Assembly (NCBI GenBank): GCA_031771865.1
Contig: JASISA010000036.1
Coordinates: 124,001-188,000 of the forward strand
Source: Nothophaeocryptopus gaeumannii
Lineage: Eukaryota > Ascomycota > Dothideomycetes > Mycosphaerellales > Mycosphaerellaceae
Length of the DNA stretch: 64,000 bases
Reading direction: 5' to 3'
Shown here: positions 20,541 to 31,718 of the stretch, one piece after another
Layout: each line of letters starts with the position of its first letter
Numbering within the stretch: position 1 is the first letter of the stretch
Made by a program: the position numbers and the translations under genes
The notes under the pieces: model-generated
The model's database searches: none
The model's input: only the letters and a program-made list of their open reading frames with translations
What the model was told of the DNA's origin: nothing

Positions 20541-22279
20541 GGTCAAATCGATTTGAGGTGTCCGAGGGTCGTAAAGTGAGATTAGTGTGATAGACTGCTG
20601 TGTGATGTGTGTGATGAGGGTAAGTAGGAACTAAGCAAAGCAAAGGATCGACTCTTATACTACCCCTCCACACTGAGCGTGAGATGCAGTAGGCAGCTGA
20701 AATACAGGGACCACAGGGACGATGCGAGGCTGTGAGAGGACGTCACCTGGACCTGGACCGAACGATGGCAGTGTTGCCTCCTGCTCGCTCAGCCGGTATT
20801 CCGAGAAGAGAAGCTGTAGCCTCGCCACCATGCACCTTCACTATTGCGAATGCCACAACAACGCCACACCGGCCACGCTGTGAGTGAAGACTTCGCAAAA
20901 AGGATGTTGAAGATGTATCGCTTCCGTGGCGCTTGACTCTGTCGCACGATGGTAGGATCCTCGGTCCATTTGCAGCTCATGAGGTCCACGACGCTTTGAC
21001 CGCCAGCTGACATACCCGCAAAGTCACACAGCGCCACTGTTCGGCCCGGCATGGAACACAGCCTTCTGTGCTCGGCCGCCTGATGAAAGATGTGCCCGTA
21101 TGTGTGGCTGCGAGAAGGACGAGAGCAGCGAGGGCTGTCACCTTTGAGACAATGTGGACAACTATTGTAGATCAGATCACCATTCGGAAGTCTTTGTCCA
21201 CCACTTCCCACACACTGCTCCTCCTCCCTTCGCCATCTTGCGACTTCACACGTGTTCCTGCAGCACTCTGGGCAGCCCTGCGCCATCGTCACGTACAGCT
21301 GCGACACCGAACTGCTCGTCGGAAGTAACATTCACCCTCAGCCTCCCAGTGTCTGCGCAAAGGTGGCCATTTTCATTCTCTGCTACATAGTCCTCTAGCG
21401 TTCGCGAATTGTGCCATACCGGACATCTCGGGCCGTTCACAGAGTACGAACATGTAGATCTTTAATATCATCCGCATGGAGAACGCATGGCGCGTTGATC
21501 CTGCGATGGGTACTGAAACACAGCTTCCGGCCCGTAAAGACCGCACCGACACCCCTCGCACCGCGTCTAGACCTGTGCTGCGAGGCTACCTACAGCTCGC
21601 CGACGGCATAGGGCTCGCAAACAGATGATGTTCCGTTCGCAAAACTTTCGATATGCTTGCTGCACTATACGGATGGGCACGGTACAGCCAGGCATATCCC
21701 GGGGCTACGCGTTTCGGACAGATGACACTCAAACTCACCGTCTCTTTGAACTCCCTCCCGGCTTAATACATCGTCATCTGGCCTGTGCCGTCTGAGCGGA
21801 CCTGAAGCAAATTGCACGCTTCATCCTTGTGACAAGCTGCGATGGTGGAAGAGAAAGTACCCTTGGCGTCCGATGCGTGCCTTTCGTGCCGTATGGACGC
21901 CCGCTCCAACCAGAATACGCTGGGACAACCACTGCAGCCCTGCCCGGTTGGTCAACCAGAGCTTTAAAACTACTCTCCTTGACCTGGACGTCTTTCAGCA
22001 ACCAGCACAGGCGTGGCATTTTCACGGCACCATCGGCGTGAAACGCGCCTGGCACAATCGGCCATACAGGTCCGTTTCGTCAAATCCATCTTGCGCTGGA
22101 CACTTTCTTGAACTTTTCGTCTGTTCTTGCATTCACGGGCACTTGCCACGGCGAATCCTGTTGTACTTTACCGTCAGCTCCACCATCTCCGGTATCGAGG
22201 ACGTTCTCGAAACTCTTAGCAGGATTCGTCGAACTGCTCCCTATCGTCGGCCTCTGGGCCAGTGTTGGCTGCCAGGTCA
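20541..22279. other. Intergenic, divergent; no gene resolved
   Basis: About 1.7 kb. Frames at 20789-21331 (-), 21873-22379 (+) and 22080-22352 (-) are open but their composition is not convincing. A missing 5' exon of the downstream Q/N-rich membrane protein may lie in 22060-22260: the frame entering that gene is open back to about 22220, where a TTAGCAG acceptor-like site occurs. Confidence 0.3.
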
Positions 22280-23697
22280 ATGGCTGACCAGGACAACTAT
22301 TACCAGCGGTACTATAGTACCACCCAGGCCAATCAGAATCAAGGCGTCTCATCTACTCAGCATGCTGCGACCCAGGTAGCGAGCCAAACTGTGGCTACAG
22401 TCACTGTTCCAACTGGCAGTCAACGGGGACAGCAATCCAATACTGGAATTGGGCTTGGAGGAACGCCTACATCGTCAGCATACGGCGCCGGTTCGACAAA
22501 TACCGGCAACGACCAGAACCAGAATCAGGGTCAGAATCAAAATCAAAATCAAAATCAGAACCAAAATCAAGGTTCCAACAATCAGGGCCAAAATCAGAAT
22601 GGCAACAATAATGGGAGCAACTATGGCAATGATCGGAATGACAACAACAACTATGGGGGTGGCGGGAGCATCAGTGATGGCAAGAAGGCTATCATTATCT
22701 CCAGCACAATCTGTAAGTCACATGAAGTCAATAGACTGACATACCGAGCTAATCATTGAATCAAGGTGGTGCCCTGATATTGTTACTTCTTCTATACATC
22801 TTGTGGCGACGACGGCGAGGAGCGACGTATTCACACATCGTGCGTTTTCGGCCTCAACCCAACAGCGTCGTTGTTTGTCACAGTCCTGGCGAGGATAGAA
22901 TAACGGCCTTGCCAATATATCGAAGAGACCGCTTCTCTATCAGATCTTCGCGCCATGACTCTGCACTCAATCTGCAGCAAGGTCAGCAGAAGCGGGGTGT
23001 GAATGGTCGCAAGAGTCCTCTAAACCCGGAGGCGTGGAAAATTTCCAATCCACCAAGGGCATCACCGACCGAACTCGAGCGTGGCGTAGATGCGGAAGCT
23101 GCTCCAGCTCCAGATGTCCCGTCTCAGCCGAAAGAAGTCCATATACCTCCGGATACGGTGCACGCTCTTACCACCGACCAGCCTGTCATGTGCCACACGC
23201 GTGCGAGCTCTGGCCTGGCTCTCTGTCTTCGTCAGGCTTCGCAATCGCAACCGAGACCAAGCGATTCTGAAGGAGATCGACTAAAGACACCCCCACCATC
23301 AGACGAAGCTCGCTGGAGCTGGACAAATTCGCAGGCGCCATCAACACCTCGTATGGTACCTCCGAATGCGCGAACGTCTTTGTCGAGCAACATATCCGAC
23401 AGCCTGTCGCGTAATGTCACTTCGTGGATCAGGGGCCAGGCTAAAGACGACACCTCTCCAAATGAGAAGAAAGGCATCCTGAAGCCGTTGTTGAAGAATC
23501 AGGCCACGAAACCGGTGCTAGGACCTCCTCCCGTGTCCCGCAAGACCACCAAAAAGTACAAGCGAGGGAGTATATCGACTATGTTCCGATCTGGATCAGA
23601 CCGATCCGTGACACCTAGACCTCTGTCTCCACGAGTCGAAGAAAGACCAAGCACTCGTGGCACCGCGACGACTATTGAGATGTTGGAGAAACCATGA
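22280..23697 (+). CDS. Single-pass membrane protein with Q/N-repeat ectodomain; start uncertain
   Basis: Two exons are read, 22280-22712 and 22766-23697, with a 53-nt intron (donor GTAAGT, branch GCTAAT, acceptor TCAAG) that falls inside the membrane segment. Splicing gives GKKAIIISSTICGALILL then LLLYILWRRRRG, a clear TM helix followed by an Arg stop-transfer. The N-terminal part is Ser/Thr-rich and then has a tract of QN dipeptides and Asn/Gly-rich sequence. The C-terminal roughly 300 residues are cytoplasmic-like and disordered, rich in Ser, Pro, Arg. The layout resembles fungal wall-stress-sensor-type proteins (Ser/Thr ectodomain, one TM, tail), but there is no WSC domain and no signal peptide from 22280, so an upstream exon is likely. 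454 aa as drawn. Confidence 0.7.
22520..22612 (+). repeat. Hexanucleotide-type CAAAAT/CAGAAT repeat coding Gln-Asn
   Basis: An imperfect tandem run of CARAAY units inside the membrane protein gene encodes about a dozen Gln-Asn pairs. Variants such as CAGGGT and CAAGGT interrupt it. Confidence 0.85.
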
Positions 23698-24117
23698 GAC
23701 TCCAATACACTCCTTTTCATACACGCCACTGCAATAGCATACACCGTCTCTTCGGCACATGGATCGCTGGACGCCTTCACATTCGACAGCCTCGGATCTG
23801 TACATGTAGGACACTTACTCACATACTGTCCTTTCTGCTTGTAACAAATATACCCTTTGATAGCGTCTATAGCACGGCGGACTTCTGCACAAACCATTCC
23901 CTTTCCGCTGGCTGAACAGAACGTAGCATACATGCATGCACGAAATGAGCATTTGAAAGCTTCTGTATGAATTAGAAAAATGCAAAGTTTGGTGAGCGCT
24001 TTGATGTTCTCCTCGCGATCTCTTGCTAGTCCTCGGCATTGGAATATGAACGAAACAGGAAATCGCACGCCTCGATTGAAATGACTTCGCCAGGCTATGC
24101 GTACGCGTGTCTAGAAC

Positions 24118-24145
24118 ATCATCATCATCATCATCATCATCATCA
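24118..24145. repeat. (ATC)n microsatellite
   Basis: About nine perfect ATC units, followed by ACAATCATCAC. Confidence 0.9.
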
Positions 24146-24853
24146 CAATCATCACTTCCGATAACAAGCGGGGGGCGATGCTGCCCGGCTCGGGATGCCG
24201 CCCCCATTGACTTTCGAGAGCTTCCGATGAATCTGCACAATCCTGGCCTTCTTCCGCCAGCCTCTCGCCGATACGGTTTAATGAACCAATAAGGAAACCA
24301 CGTGCATCGCACATTCTCTATTCGCAGAACGAAGATACGAGCAAGGTCGATTGCGCTTTCGGTCAAACAAGTCATCTTGATGAAGAGGGGCGAAAAGCAG
24401 ACACTATCTTGAGAACTGCAGGAAAAGACAAGCGATAAATGCACTGTTCGTCAAGAGTTCTTCACATGTCACATGTCGCATGCCACATGAAACATAAAAA
24501 AAATGAATCTGCCGACTACCGTCCGAAACACTCATCACGTGCCAGACAGATGAACCACCAGACGGTGCAATTACTGGAATGAGGTGAGTCGCGATACATC
24601 TTAATACTACTTCCCCGCGTACATGGCATGGCATGGGATATGATCCATGAGTACGATCGTCCCCGCGCAGCGGGCACCTGTCCATGCGGTGACGTGCGCC
24701 TGGCATGATGGGCTTGACAGCCAACCAGGGATGAATTTGTCAGTGGCGAGAGTGACAAATCTGACAAGCAACTGCTCGATCTGAGTGACCGGGTCAGGCA
24801 TATGTTATCCGCAAGGTGGAGAATGCTTGTCTTGTTTGAGTTTTGGGGTTGGC

Positions 24854-25076
24854 ATCGAAGGGGAGGGGAGGGGGCATGGGAAGGAATTTGTCACCACTCT
24901 CACACGAACAGGCCGGGTTTTAAGGCTTTTGTACAAATTTCATCTCTTCATGGAATGAATGTACGCATCCAAGGGGAGGGGAGGGGAGGGGAGGGGCCAG
25001 AGGAAGGAATTTGTCACTCACACGAACAGGCTGGTTTGCAAGGCTTTTGTACAAATTTCTTCTCTTCATGGAATGT
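24854..25076. repeat. Imperfect tandem duplication (~105 bp x 2) with G-runs
   Basis: Copy 1 (about 24854-24956) and copy 2 (about 24967-25076) share GGGGAGGGG, then GGAAGGAATTTGTCAC, CACACGAACAGGC, AAGGCTTTTGTACAAATTTC and CTCTTCATGGAATG in the same order. They differ by substitutions and small indels. Copy 2 has five GGGG runs (24973-24996), copy 1 has three. The block is non-coding. Confidence 0.9.
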
Positions 25077-25560
25077 CCGTATGGTGCACTTCGAAGCTGC
25101 CTAATCTTTATCTCGGCGTATCTACGACAAACGCGATGAGAAGATGCTAGGGCGATGCAGCCTGCGTGGACTGACAGGGCTGTCTACACAGATGAGCTCG
25201 TCCAGGCCTGCCTAAAGATAAGCGAACGACTTTTGCGTCGTCTTCTTTACCTACCGAGCTGATTGAACTGGATCGCTTCGCCCTTCTTTCGCCTCAAATT
25301 GTTGGCACGAGCGGTTGAGTTGGCCGCCTGGACAGTGTAATCGTATTGCAGGATCTGCACCGACAGATAGACGAATGTAGTTCCCACTGCCATTCACTGA
25401 CCAAAACTCGAATGGGATCGAAAGAGGGTCGCATGTATGGACAGATAGAGCAAATCTTCGTTCATGTTCCCATGATCGTGTCCTTTTCATCATATGCCCT
25501 ACTCTGTCGCTAAACTGCATATCCTGCTGCAATAAGCACTAAGCCTCCCATGCTATCTCA

Positions 25561-26339
25561 TCATCCAGAAAATCTCTTCGGCTCAAAAGTCCCCTCATTC
25601 CTCGCCCTCCTCCGACGTGTGAAGGCATCTAGAAAGGCAAACACGAAGACTGTAAGGCCCAAAATGAACATCGGAATGAGGTTCCATCTCCATCCCTCCA
25701 TGATCTTGACCCATCCACTGATATCGCCCCTGTCGCTGCTGTTTGCCAGAGGTGTTTGCAAGACGGCTTTGAACCAGTTTTCGGGTGTCCAACTAAAGTC
25801 ACAAGTGGTTAGCCAAATGGGTTCTTATATGCCTCCTCAAGATTTACTTACTCATCAAGTGGATAAGCGACGTAGTTTGGATAAGGTTGGTTGTTCAGTG
25901 TGCTCGCCTCGGCCAGATCGATCCTTTGTCCGATGTACATATGCGTGAGGACGAAAGTGTAGATCAGAGCTGCCAGGGTCAGGAACATGGAGACCGCCGT
26001 CATGACCACCCAGAACCAATACCATGCCATGGCCAGTCCCCTAATCTTCGATTGTGTCTTGGCTGCGTAGCTTCGCAACCAGAGCGCGAGAATTCCTCCG
26101 AGTCCGATGAGCACGAATGCGGTCCCTGCTGCGCCATTGCTCGTGTGGCCCTGGTCAACGAGCAGGTTCAAAGGCTTGCCGTGGAGAGAGAATGTGCTTC
26201 CGTTATAGTCGACATCGAACGAGCCTCCGGCGCGTCGATGTAGCCAGGAAACCATGGAAGAGATGAAGGCGAGTTCGATCATCGAATCCACCATCAGGAG
26301 CGCGATAGCGACTTTGAGGGTGAGGCCGACGATCTCCAT
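25561..26339 (-). CDS. Four-TM membrane protein, unknown function
   Basis: Two exons, 26339-25852 and 25792-25561, give 239 aa; the 59-nt intron has donor GTAAGT, a GCTAAC branch and a TTTAG acceptor, and joins YPLD to DWTPENWFKAVL. I see four hydrophobic segments: LKVAIALLMVDSMIELAF (N-terminal), AAGTAFVLIGLGGILALWL (about residue 75), FWVVMTAVSMFLTLAALIY (about residue 112) and LIPMFILGLTVFVFAFLDAF in exon 2. The first loop, about 45 residues, has no Cys pair. The C-terminus is basic (FTRRRRARNEG). The layout is tetraspan-like (loop, paired central helices), typical of many uncharacterised fungal plasma membrane or vacuolar proteins. The ATG at 26339 is preferred because the upstream in-frame extension is low-complexity. 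Confidence 0.75.
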
Positions 26340-27469
26340 TGCGATAGATGGCCGAGCTCGCGTCGTTGGGTATGGATGCTGGACTTCAGAAGGGATCGAG
26401 GCAGAGGGAGAATGAGGCCGGTGCACGAGCTTGATGTATCTTCCTGCCACAGTTGCGGTGGGATAGGGCCGTTGGATGGCTGACCGGCGTGTTAACGCCT
26501 TTTGCCGAGAATATGTATGTGTTATTCCTCCCGCTGTTGGTACAGTCCGCCCGCGCTAATTAGGAATATTTGTTGATAGATGATTAAACAATAATAGGAA
26601 ATAAGAATGACGGTACTGTGGTTGCTGAGCGTCTCGAACACAGAATAGAGATAGCGAAAGATGTTTCTAATACTCGACCTCACGATGCACAGGGCTGACC
26701 AACAGAGGCTCGCTTGTCTGCTGAACATAGATGAGCTGTTCAAATACGGTAAGGACGCCCGTGAGGTAGTGGACTCGCTCCGCAGAAAGGCTGTATATGG
26801 CAGCAGTGGTTGTTCGGCTGCAGGTCTGTGTGAGAGGGCCGTCGCAGGGGCTGAGGTGGTGAGGCGGCCGAAGGATCCGCCGTCTTGCATGGCAACGCCT
26901 CAGGCCGCCCAAAATAGGTGCACGAGATGGCAGTGCGAGAGAAGCTTGCATCACTCAAGATAGATGCCAACGACGCTTGCGTATGCTACAGAGCACATCA
27001 GCAGTCCTCGCGAGATGCTTGAAAGGTCTTGAGAGGAGATGCCGTAAGACCCTACCTCGCTGGCCCCGATTTGGGTCTGGTGGTGATGATCATGTTGGAC
27101 ATTCCATGGAGCTGCAAGCACGAGCGGATGTCTGGCGATGGGGATGGGGGGCCATGCGCCGGCCACGTTGCAGATCAGCAGCGTTCGGACCGTCTGTCGG
27201 GTCTAACGTTAGACTTGATGCTGCGATGAAGTTGATGATGATGTTATTATCCGTATCTGCAGAGTTGGCAGTCGCTTTGCTTGGCCCCAGTGCAGGTGCC
27301 AGGTGGGCTTCCTGCAAGGGTGAACTTGCCGGCATAAATCGTGTCTTCCACCAGGACCTCTGGCCAAACGCCGAGTTGTGACGGGAACTTCGAAAAATAT
27401 CGAAGTGGGACTCTTGCTGGACAAACACATCTATACATCTCCTGCAGCCTCTTCAAACACGAGCTCGAG
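26340..27469. promoter_or_regulatory. Divergent intergenic region
   Basis: About 1.1 kb between the four-TM gene (-) and the TPR gene (+). Open frames at 26522-26970 and 26977-27381 look like chance. There is no clear regulatory motif, RNA gene or repeat. Confidence 0.35.
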
Positions 27470-30313
27470 ATGGCGGACGCATTACTGACCTATGTTCGAA
27501 CGAGCCTGCCTCAAGAGCTTGCAGGCTTGACCGAATCATACCTGAAGCAGCTCGAAGATGGCGACTACGAGGGCTTGTTACAGAGTCATGAAGCACGAGT
27601 GCTGTTTGGCCATGAAGACAACGAGAAGTTGCCATCTGTCAAGCTTAATGACTTTGAAACCTGGCACGACTTCATCTTTCATCGCCTTGGCATCTTTCTG
27701 GCGGAGAGATCTCATGGAGAAACACAAGTCATTGTGTTCTGCATAGGCTACGCCGCTTTATTGACATTTATTCAGTCGAATGTTACAGGCCCACCAATTA
27801 CGTACCATCCATCAAGCCTCTTGTTCCCTCAAGATATCGCCGAAAGTACAGAGCTGCGCAAGAACGTTCGGCAGAAGCTCCTCTCGGGTCTTACGATGGA
27901 CGGGATCGCCGCGTACAAATTGACGCCTCATATCGAGCTTCTATCCCTCGCCGATGCAGTCTTCACTTGTCCGGCAATACTGAAAAACATCAAAGCAGCC
28001 AGGTGGGCGAAGACTAGGTCAGCTTTCCTTCATCAGCGATTGCTTTCGGAAGTTTCCTCTACCCTTCAAGACCTCATTTATGATGATCTTGGTCTCCTTG
28101 ACGATGATTTGGCAACCTTGACGGACAAGAACGCCCATGTGGAATTCTTGTTGGAGAGATCTGCCATTCATATTCATCATGGTTTGGATAAGCTTGCTAG
28201 AGAGGATTTGGAGATGGCAAAGACAGAGCGTCAGTTTCAATTCGCTCTCACAGGTATACTTGGCAAACGGACGAAGTATCAAGAGAAGGACATCAGTCAA
28301 CTTGTGGTGCTGGCGAAGAGTGCAGAGGACGCGAATGGTAGCGCACCTTCTGCTTCGACCAACGGCACCTCGAACGACGAGCAAGGCACCTCCAAGCCCG
28401 CCAACCTGGATTTGAATGATGACACACTACTGGAGTCCATATCTTTCACAGAGAAGCCTCAAGATACGACATCGACAGAGATCAAAGATCTCGAATCGTT
28501 ACCTCCATCGTTGAAGGAGCTCGATCCAAACAATCAGCCACAGCTACAACCTTTGGACTCCGTAACCCTGCTGTCACTTGCGTCTTCCATCACGAATACG
28601 TCGCCGCAAAACGGCTTGACTCGGGAAGAGACGCTGCCGTACGCCGCTCGAGTGCTGGACGGAGGCAGCTCCAACTGGCAGGTCTACACTCAGGCCTTGC
28701 TTATGCGAAGTCGAATAGAGGGCTACAAATCGCGAACCGTCGAGCGCGGTCTCCTCCAGCTGCAAGCGCTCGTTGATCAAGTCATTGCAGATACGACCGC
28801 CGAAGGTTCGTCTAGCAAGGAAGATTCGGAGAAGCCTGCAGCAGCATCGACTTTCCTGCCGAAAGCCAAGGAGTCTGACAGTGCCCCTGTCACAGAGCGC
28901 ATGCGCTACATATTTCAGCTTGCCACACCGACGCGATGGGAGCTTGAGGCCGAGCTTGCATCGCGCTGGGTTCAGCTTGGAGGCTTGCGATCTGCCCTTG
29001 ATATCTATGAACGTCTTGAGATGTGGGCTGAAGCAGCGCTATGTTGGGCAGCCACGGAACGAGAAGACAAGGCCAAGCGCATCGTCAGACGTCAACTCTT
29101 CCATGAAACCAATGGAGGTCCAGATGTGCCTGAGACAGACATCAGCGAAGATGAGGAGTGGCAAGGCCCAGCTCGCGATCCTGCGCCGCTCGAAGCACCT
29201 CGCCTTTACTGTATCCTCGGTGACATCGACCAGTCTGTCGAGATGTACGAACAAGCCTGGGAGATATCCAAGCAGCGGTACGCTCGCGCTCAGCGCTCTA
29301 TCGGCCGATACTTCTTCGCTGCCGGGGACATGGTCCGCGCTGCGGAAGGGTACAGCAAAAGTCTCCGCGTTAATCCACTCAACCAACAATCTTGGTTCGC
29401 ACTCGGCTGCGCCCTCCTCGAGCTGGCTCAGTTTTCCAAAGCAGTCGAAGCCTTTTCCCGCTGTGTCCAGCTGGACGACACAGACGCGGAATCCTGGTCC
29501 AACCTCGCAGCAGCCCTCCTCCGCACCGACCCGGAGGAGGATGGAGTCGTGTCTGGAGCCTCTGAGGAGCCGACCAAGCTGGACGACCAGGAAGACATCA
29601 CAAAACCCGCTGCCTCCCTTAAGGAGCAACACCAATCAATCCGCCACGACGCCCTCAAAGCCCTCAAACGCGCCGCCTCCCTCAAACACGACTCTCATCG
29701 GATTTGGGAAAACGTCCTGATCGTCTCCGCCTCTCTCGACCCACCAGACTACACAACCATCCTCTCCGCCCAAAAAAGAATAGTGGAACTCCGCGGCTCA
29801 ACCGAAGGCGAGAAATGTATCGACGTCGCCATCCTCACCAACCTCGTAAACCACATAATCATCACCACCAACAAATACGATCCCTCCGCGCCAGGCCTTG
29901 CACGCATGACTGTCCAATTCATAGATAAGCAGGTCGTGCCTCTAATCACAGCCTCTGCACAACTCTGGCACTTGATCGCTCGCCTCTCCCTCTGGCGAAA
30001 CAAACCCACATCCGCCCTGGACGCCGAAGAAAAAGCCTGGCGGGCCGTGACTTCTCAACCTGGCTGGGAACAGGGCGGCGAGCCGAGGTGGAATGAAGTC
30101 GTCGAGGCGACTGTGAGATTGGCTGAGGCTTACGAGAGTCTTGGGCCCAAGGAACGGACGGAGGGAATGGGAGCTGGTGAGCTGGTGGCGAAGGATTGGA
30201 AGTTCAAGGCGAGGTCTGCCCTGAGGGGGATTATGGGTCGCGGGAAGGATGGCTGGGAAGGGACGGAGGGATGGGAGAGGTTGAAGAAGTGCATGGAGGA
30301 TTTGAGAGGTTGA
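27470..30313 (+). CDS. EMW1: TPR protein of the Emw1/TTC27 family
   Basis: A 947-aa protein in one exon. The opening MADALLTYVRTSLPQEL and the long N-terminal helical region match fungal homologues of yeast Emw1 and animal TTC27, essential TPR proteins linked to cell-wall integrity in yeast. Clear TPR units are in the C-terminal half: ARAQRSIGRYFFAAGDMVRA, then EGYSKSLRVNPLNQQSWFAL then GCALLELAQFSKAVEAFSRC then VQLDDTDAESWSNLAAALLR, each with the W/L/G/Y/A/F/A/P spacing of the motif. The invariant segment RYIFQLATPTRWELEAELA precedes LGGLRSALDIYERLEMWAEA, which is characteristic of this family. An acidic/Ser-rich insert of about 90 residues lies near residue 285-375. The frame is open 43 codons upstream, but the Kozak context and family N-terminus place the start at 27470. 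Confidence 0.88.
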   Translation: MADALLTYVRTSLPQELAGLTESYLKQLEDGDYEGLLQSHEARVLFGHEDNEKLPSVKLNDFETWHDFIFHRLGIFLAERSHGETQVIVFCIGYAALLTFIQSNVTGPPITYHPSSLLFPQDIAESTELRKNVRQKLLSGLTMDGIAAYKLTPHIELLSLADAVFTCPAILKNIKAARWAKTRSAFLHQRLLSEVSSTLQDLIYDDLGLLDDDLATLTDKNAHVEFLLERSAIHIHHGLDKLAREDLEMAKTERQFQFALTGILGKRTKYQEKDISQLVVLAKSAEDANGSAPSASTNGTSNDEQGTSKPANLDLNDDTLLESISFTEKPQDTTSTEIKDLESLPPSLKELDPNNQPQLQPLDSVTLLSLASSITNTSPQNGLTREETLPYAARVLDGGSSNWQVYTQALLMRSRIEGYKSRTVERGLLQLQALVDQVIADTTAEGSSSKEDSEKPAAASTFLPKAKESDSAPVTERMRYIFQLATPTRWELEAELASRWVQLGGLRSALDIYERLEMWAEAALCWAATEREDKAKRIVRRQLFHETNGGPDVPETDISEDEEWQGPARDPAPLEAPRLYCILGDIDQSVEMYEQAWEISKQRYARAQRSIGRYFFAAGDMVRAAEGYSKSLRVNPLNQQSWFALGCALLELAQFSKAVEAFSRCVQLDDTDAESWSNLAAALLRTDPEEDGVVSGASEEPTKLDDQEDITKPAASLKEQHQSIRHDALKALKRAASLKHDSHRIWENVLIVSASLDPPDYTTILSAQKRIVELRGSTEGEKCIDVAILTNLVNHIIITTNKYDPSAPGLARMTVQFIDKQVVPLITASAQLWHLIARLSLWRNKPTSALDAEEKAWRAVTSQPGWEQGGEPRWNEVVEATVRLAEAYESLGPKERTEGMGAGELVAKDWKFKARSALRGIMGRGKDGWEGTEGWERLKKCMEDLRG

Positions 30314-30454
30314 TGGATTCTTCATTTGTCAATAACGATAGTCCCACTTGATCCGTCCAAGGCGAGTGACCTCTATAACCCAAAAAGTATATTCGCGTTC
30401 CAAACCATATCTCCCCAACGACCGCGCCTAGTCAGAGGACGCTCAATTTCTCGG
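30314..30454. other. Short convergent intergenic
   Basis: About 140 bp separates the EMW1 stop from the in-frame TAA that ends the amber-interrupted gene. Nothing else is seen. Confidence 0.4.
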
Positions 30455-31531
30455 TTACTGTGAGTTACAAACCCCAACGGGTGTGCCCATATTATCCGTT
30501 ATAGACCGCCGCCGCGCGTTCCGCTGCCGTAGTCTCTCCTCTCTCTTCTCGATATTTCGAAGCCTCATCAGCGCTTCCTCTCTCTCAACTTCCGGCTCGG
30601 CATCCAAGACAGTATCATACCAGTACAACGGGCGATCGTAAAGCTTCCTGCCGTAAAATTTGTGGTCTTTGGAGAGAGGGAGTTGTTTGGCGAAGAGCTC
30701 GCGCTGCTTTGGTGGCGGCTAGTCACTATCATCCGCGCCATCGGTCTGAGCTGGAGGTGGGCCTGGCTCCTCTTGAATGTCGATCGTTCCCTGTGGGCCT
30801 CGACAACCGCCACGCCGCATCAGCTGCTTACACCACCACCAAGACCAGCGTGCCGGCTGGATGGCCCTCCCAAGCAAGGGTCTATCCTCGTCAATCTCAG
30901 GAGGTGCTGGATAGCGCTCCTCTAGTATTTCCCTGAACAAGTCCTTGGCTGGTCGGGTGTACTGTGAGGAATACACGTAATGATTGTAGTTGTTGAAGCT
31001 GAGATGTGCTAGCGTCGAGTAATACACTTTGTCGGTGGTCTTGACATTTAGGAGGCGATGGCGTCCGTTGCGTGGTATGTCTTTGTCAGAGGATATCTCA
31101 GTAGACGTGGTCTCCACCGCTGTCTTCGAGTCTGATGTTGATGTGGCTGAGTAATAATTCGAGGCGTCGCTTTCTTGTCTTGCAGCTGCATCCCGCGACG
31201 ACTCGGGCTGCGGATCGGTGTAGTCGAAATGGTCAGGTGCCATGTCCACCATGTTTGCGTTTGACGTGCTGTAGTCGAGCCTGCGGCTGTCTGTACGAAG
31301 TGTTTCGGCGCCTGTAGGTGACGTAGGAGGATTCTCAGGTTCGCTGTAGGCATGTATCGACGGTCCTCGTGGAAGCGGCAGGTGTGACTTCTCATGCCGC
31401 AAGCAAGTGCAGTGAGCCTTGTCGTCGCTGCTTAATGTATTATCTTTTGCCGCCGGACTCTGGGAAGAAGTTGCCTTCACGCGAGTCGCCGTCCTGGGGA
31501 AGGCGGGACTTGATTGTGCGATCCTGGACAT
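30455..31531 (-). CDS. Hypothetical protein interrupted by an in-frame TAG
   Basis: From the ATG at 31531 the frame runs 270 codons to a TAG at 30719-30721, with no family recognised. It is Ser/Thr/Asp-rich and disordered at first, then has a structured part (VYYSTLAHLSFNNYNHYVYS, PAKDLFREILEERYPAPPE). After the TAG the same frame stays open for 87 more codons to a TAA at 30455, and the downstream part looks coded: LFAKQLPLSKDHKFYGRKLY, YDTVLDAEPEVEREEALMRL, NIEKREERLRQRNARRR. A C-to-T change of a CAG codon would explain the TAG. An intron that removes it is possible (GTAAGC donor near 30828, acceptor about 165 nt later), so loss of function is not proven. Confidence 0.6.
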
Positions 31532-31718
31532 CGCTCATTCATATTCGTGCAACTGCGGTGAAGATGTTTGTGCAACATCCGCGTTTGTCAGACAAACACG
31601 GGCGCTTGAGGCCATTCCACACGTGCAGTGGCGCGATGAACACACGGACAGCCATGCTCGTCAAGCTTTGAGCTGCATCTGCATGTGATAGATATCTCGT
31701 CGTTCCTTCAAACTTCCT

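Larger units (their letters stand above)
23698..25560. other. Intergenic, convergent; holds simple repeats and a tandem duplication
   Basis: About 1.9 kb between the stops of the Q/N-rich and four-TM genes. Open frames here (for example 23815-24444 -) are not gene-like. The recognisable contents are an (ATC)n run and a roughly 105-bp duplicated block with G-runs, listed separately. Confidence 0.5.

Noticed and set aside
28773..29720. 315-codon + frame inside the Emw1/TTC27 gene
   Set aside because: Overlaps the TPR frame in another phase; its composition (Arg/Ser/Pro) is typical of a shadow.
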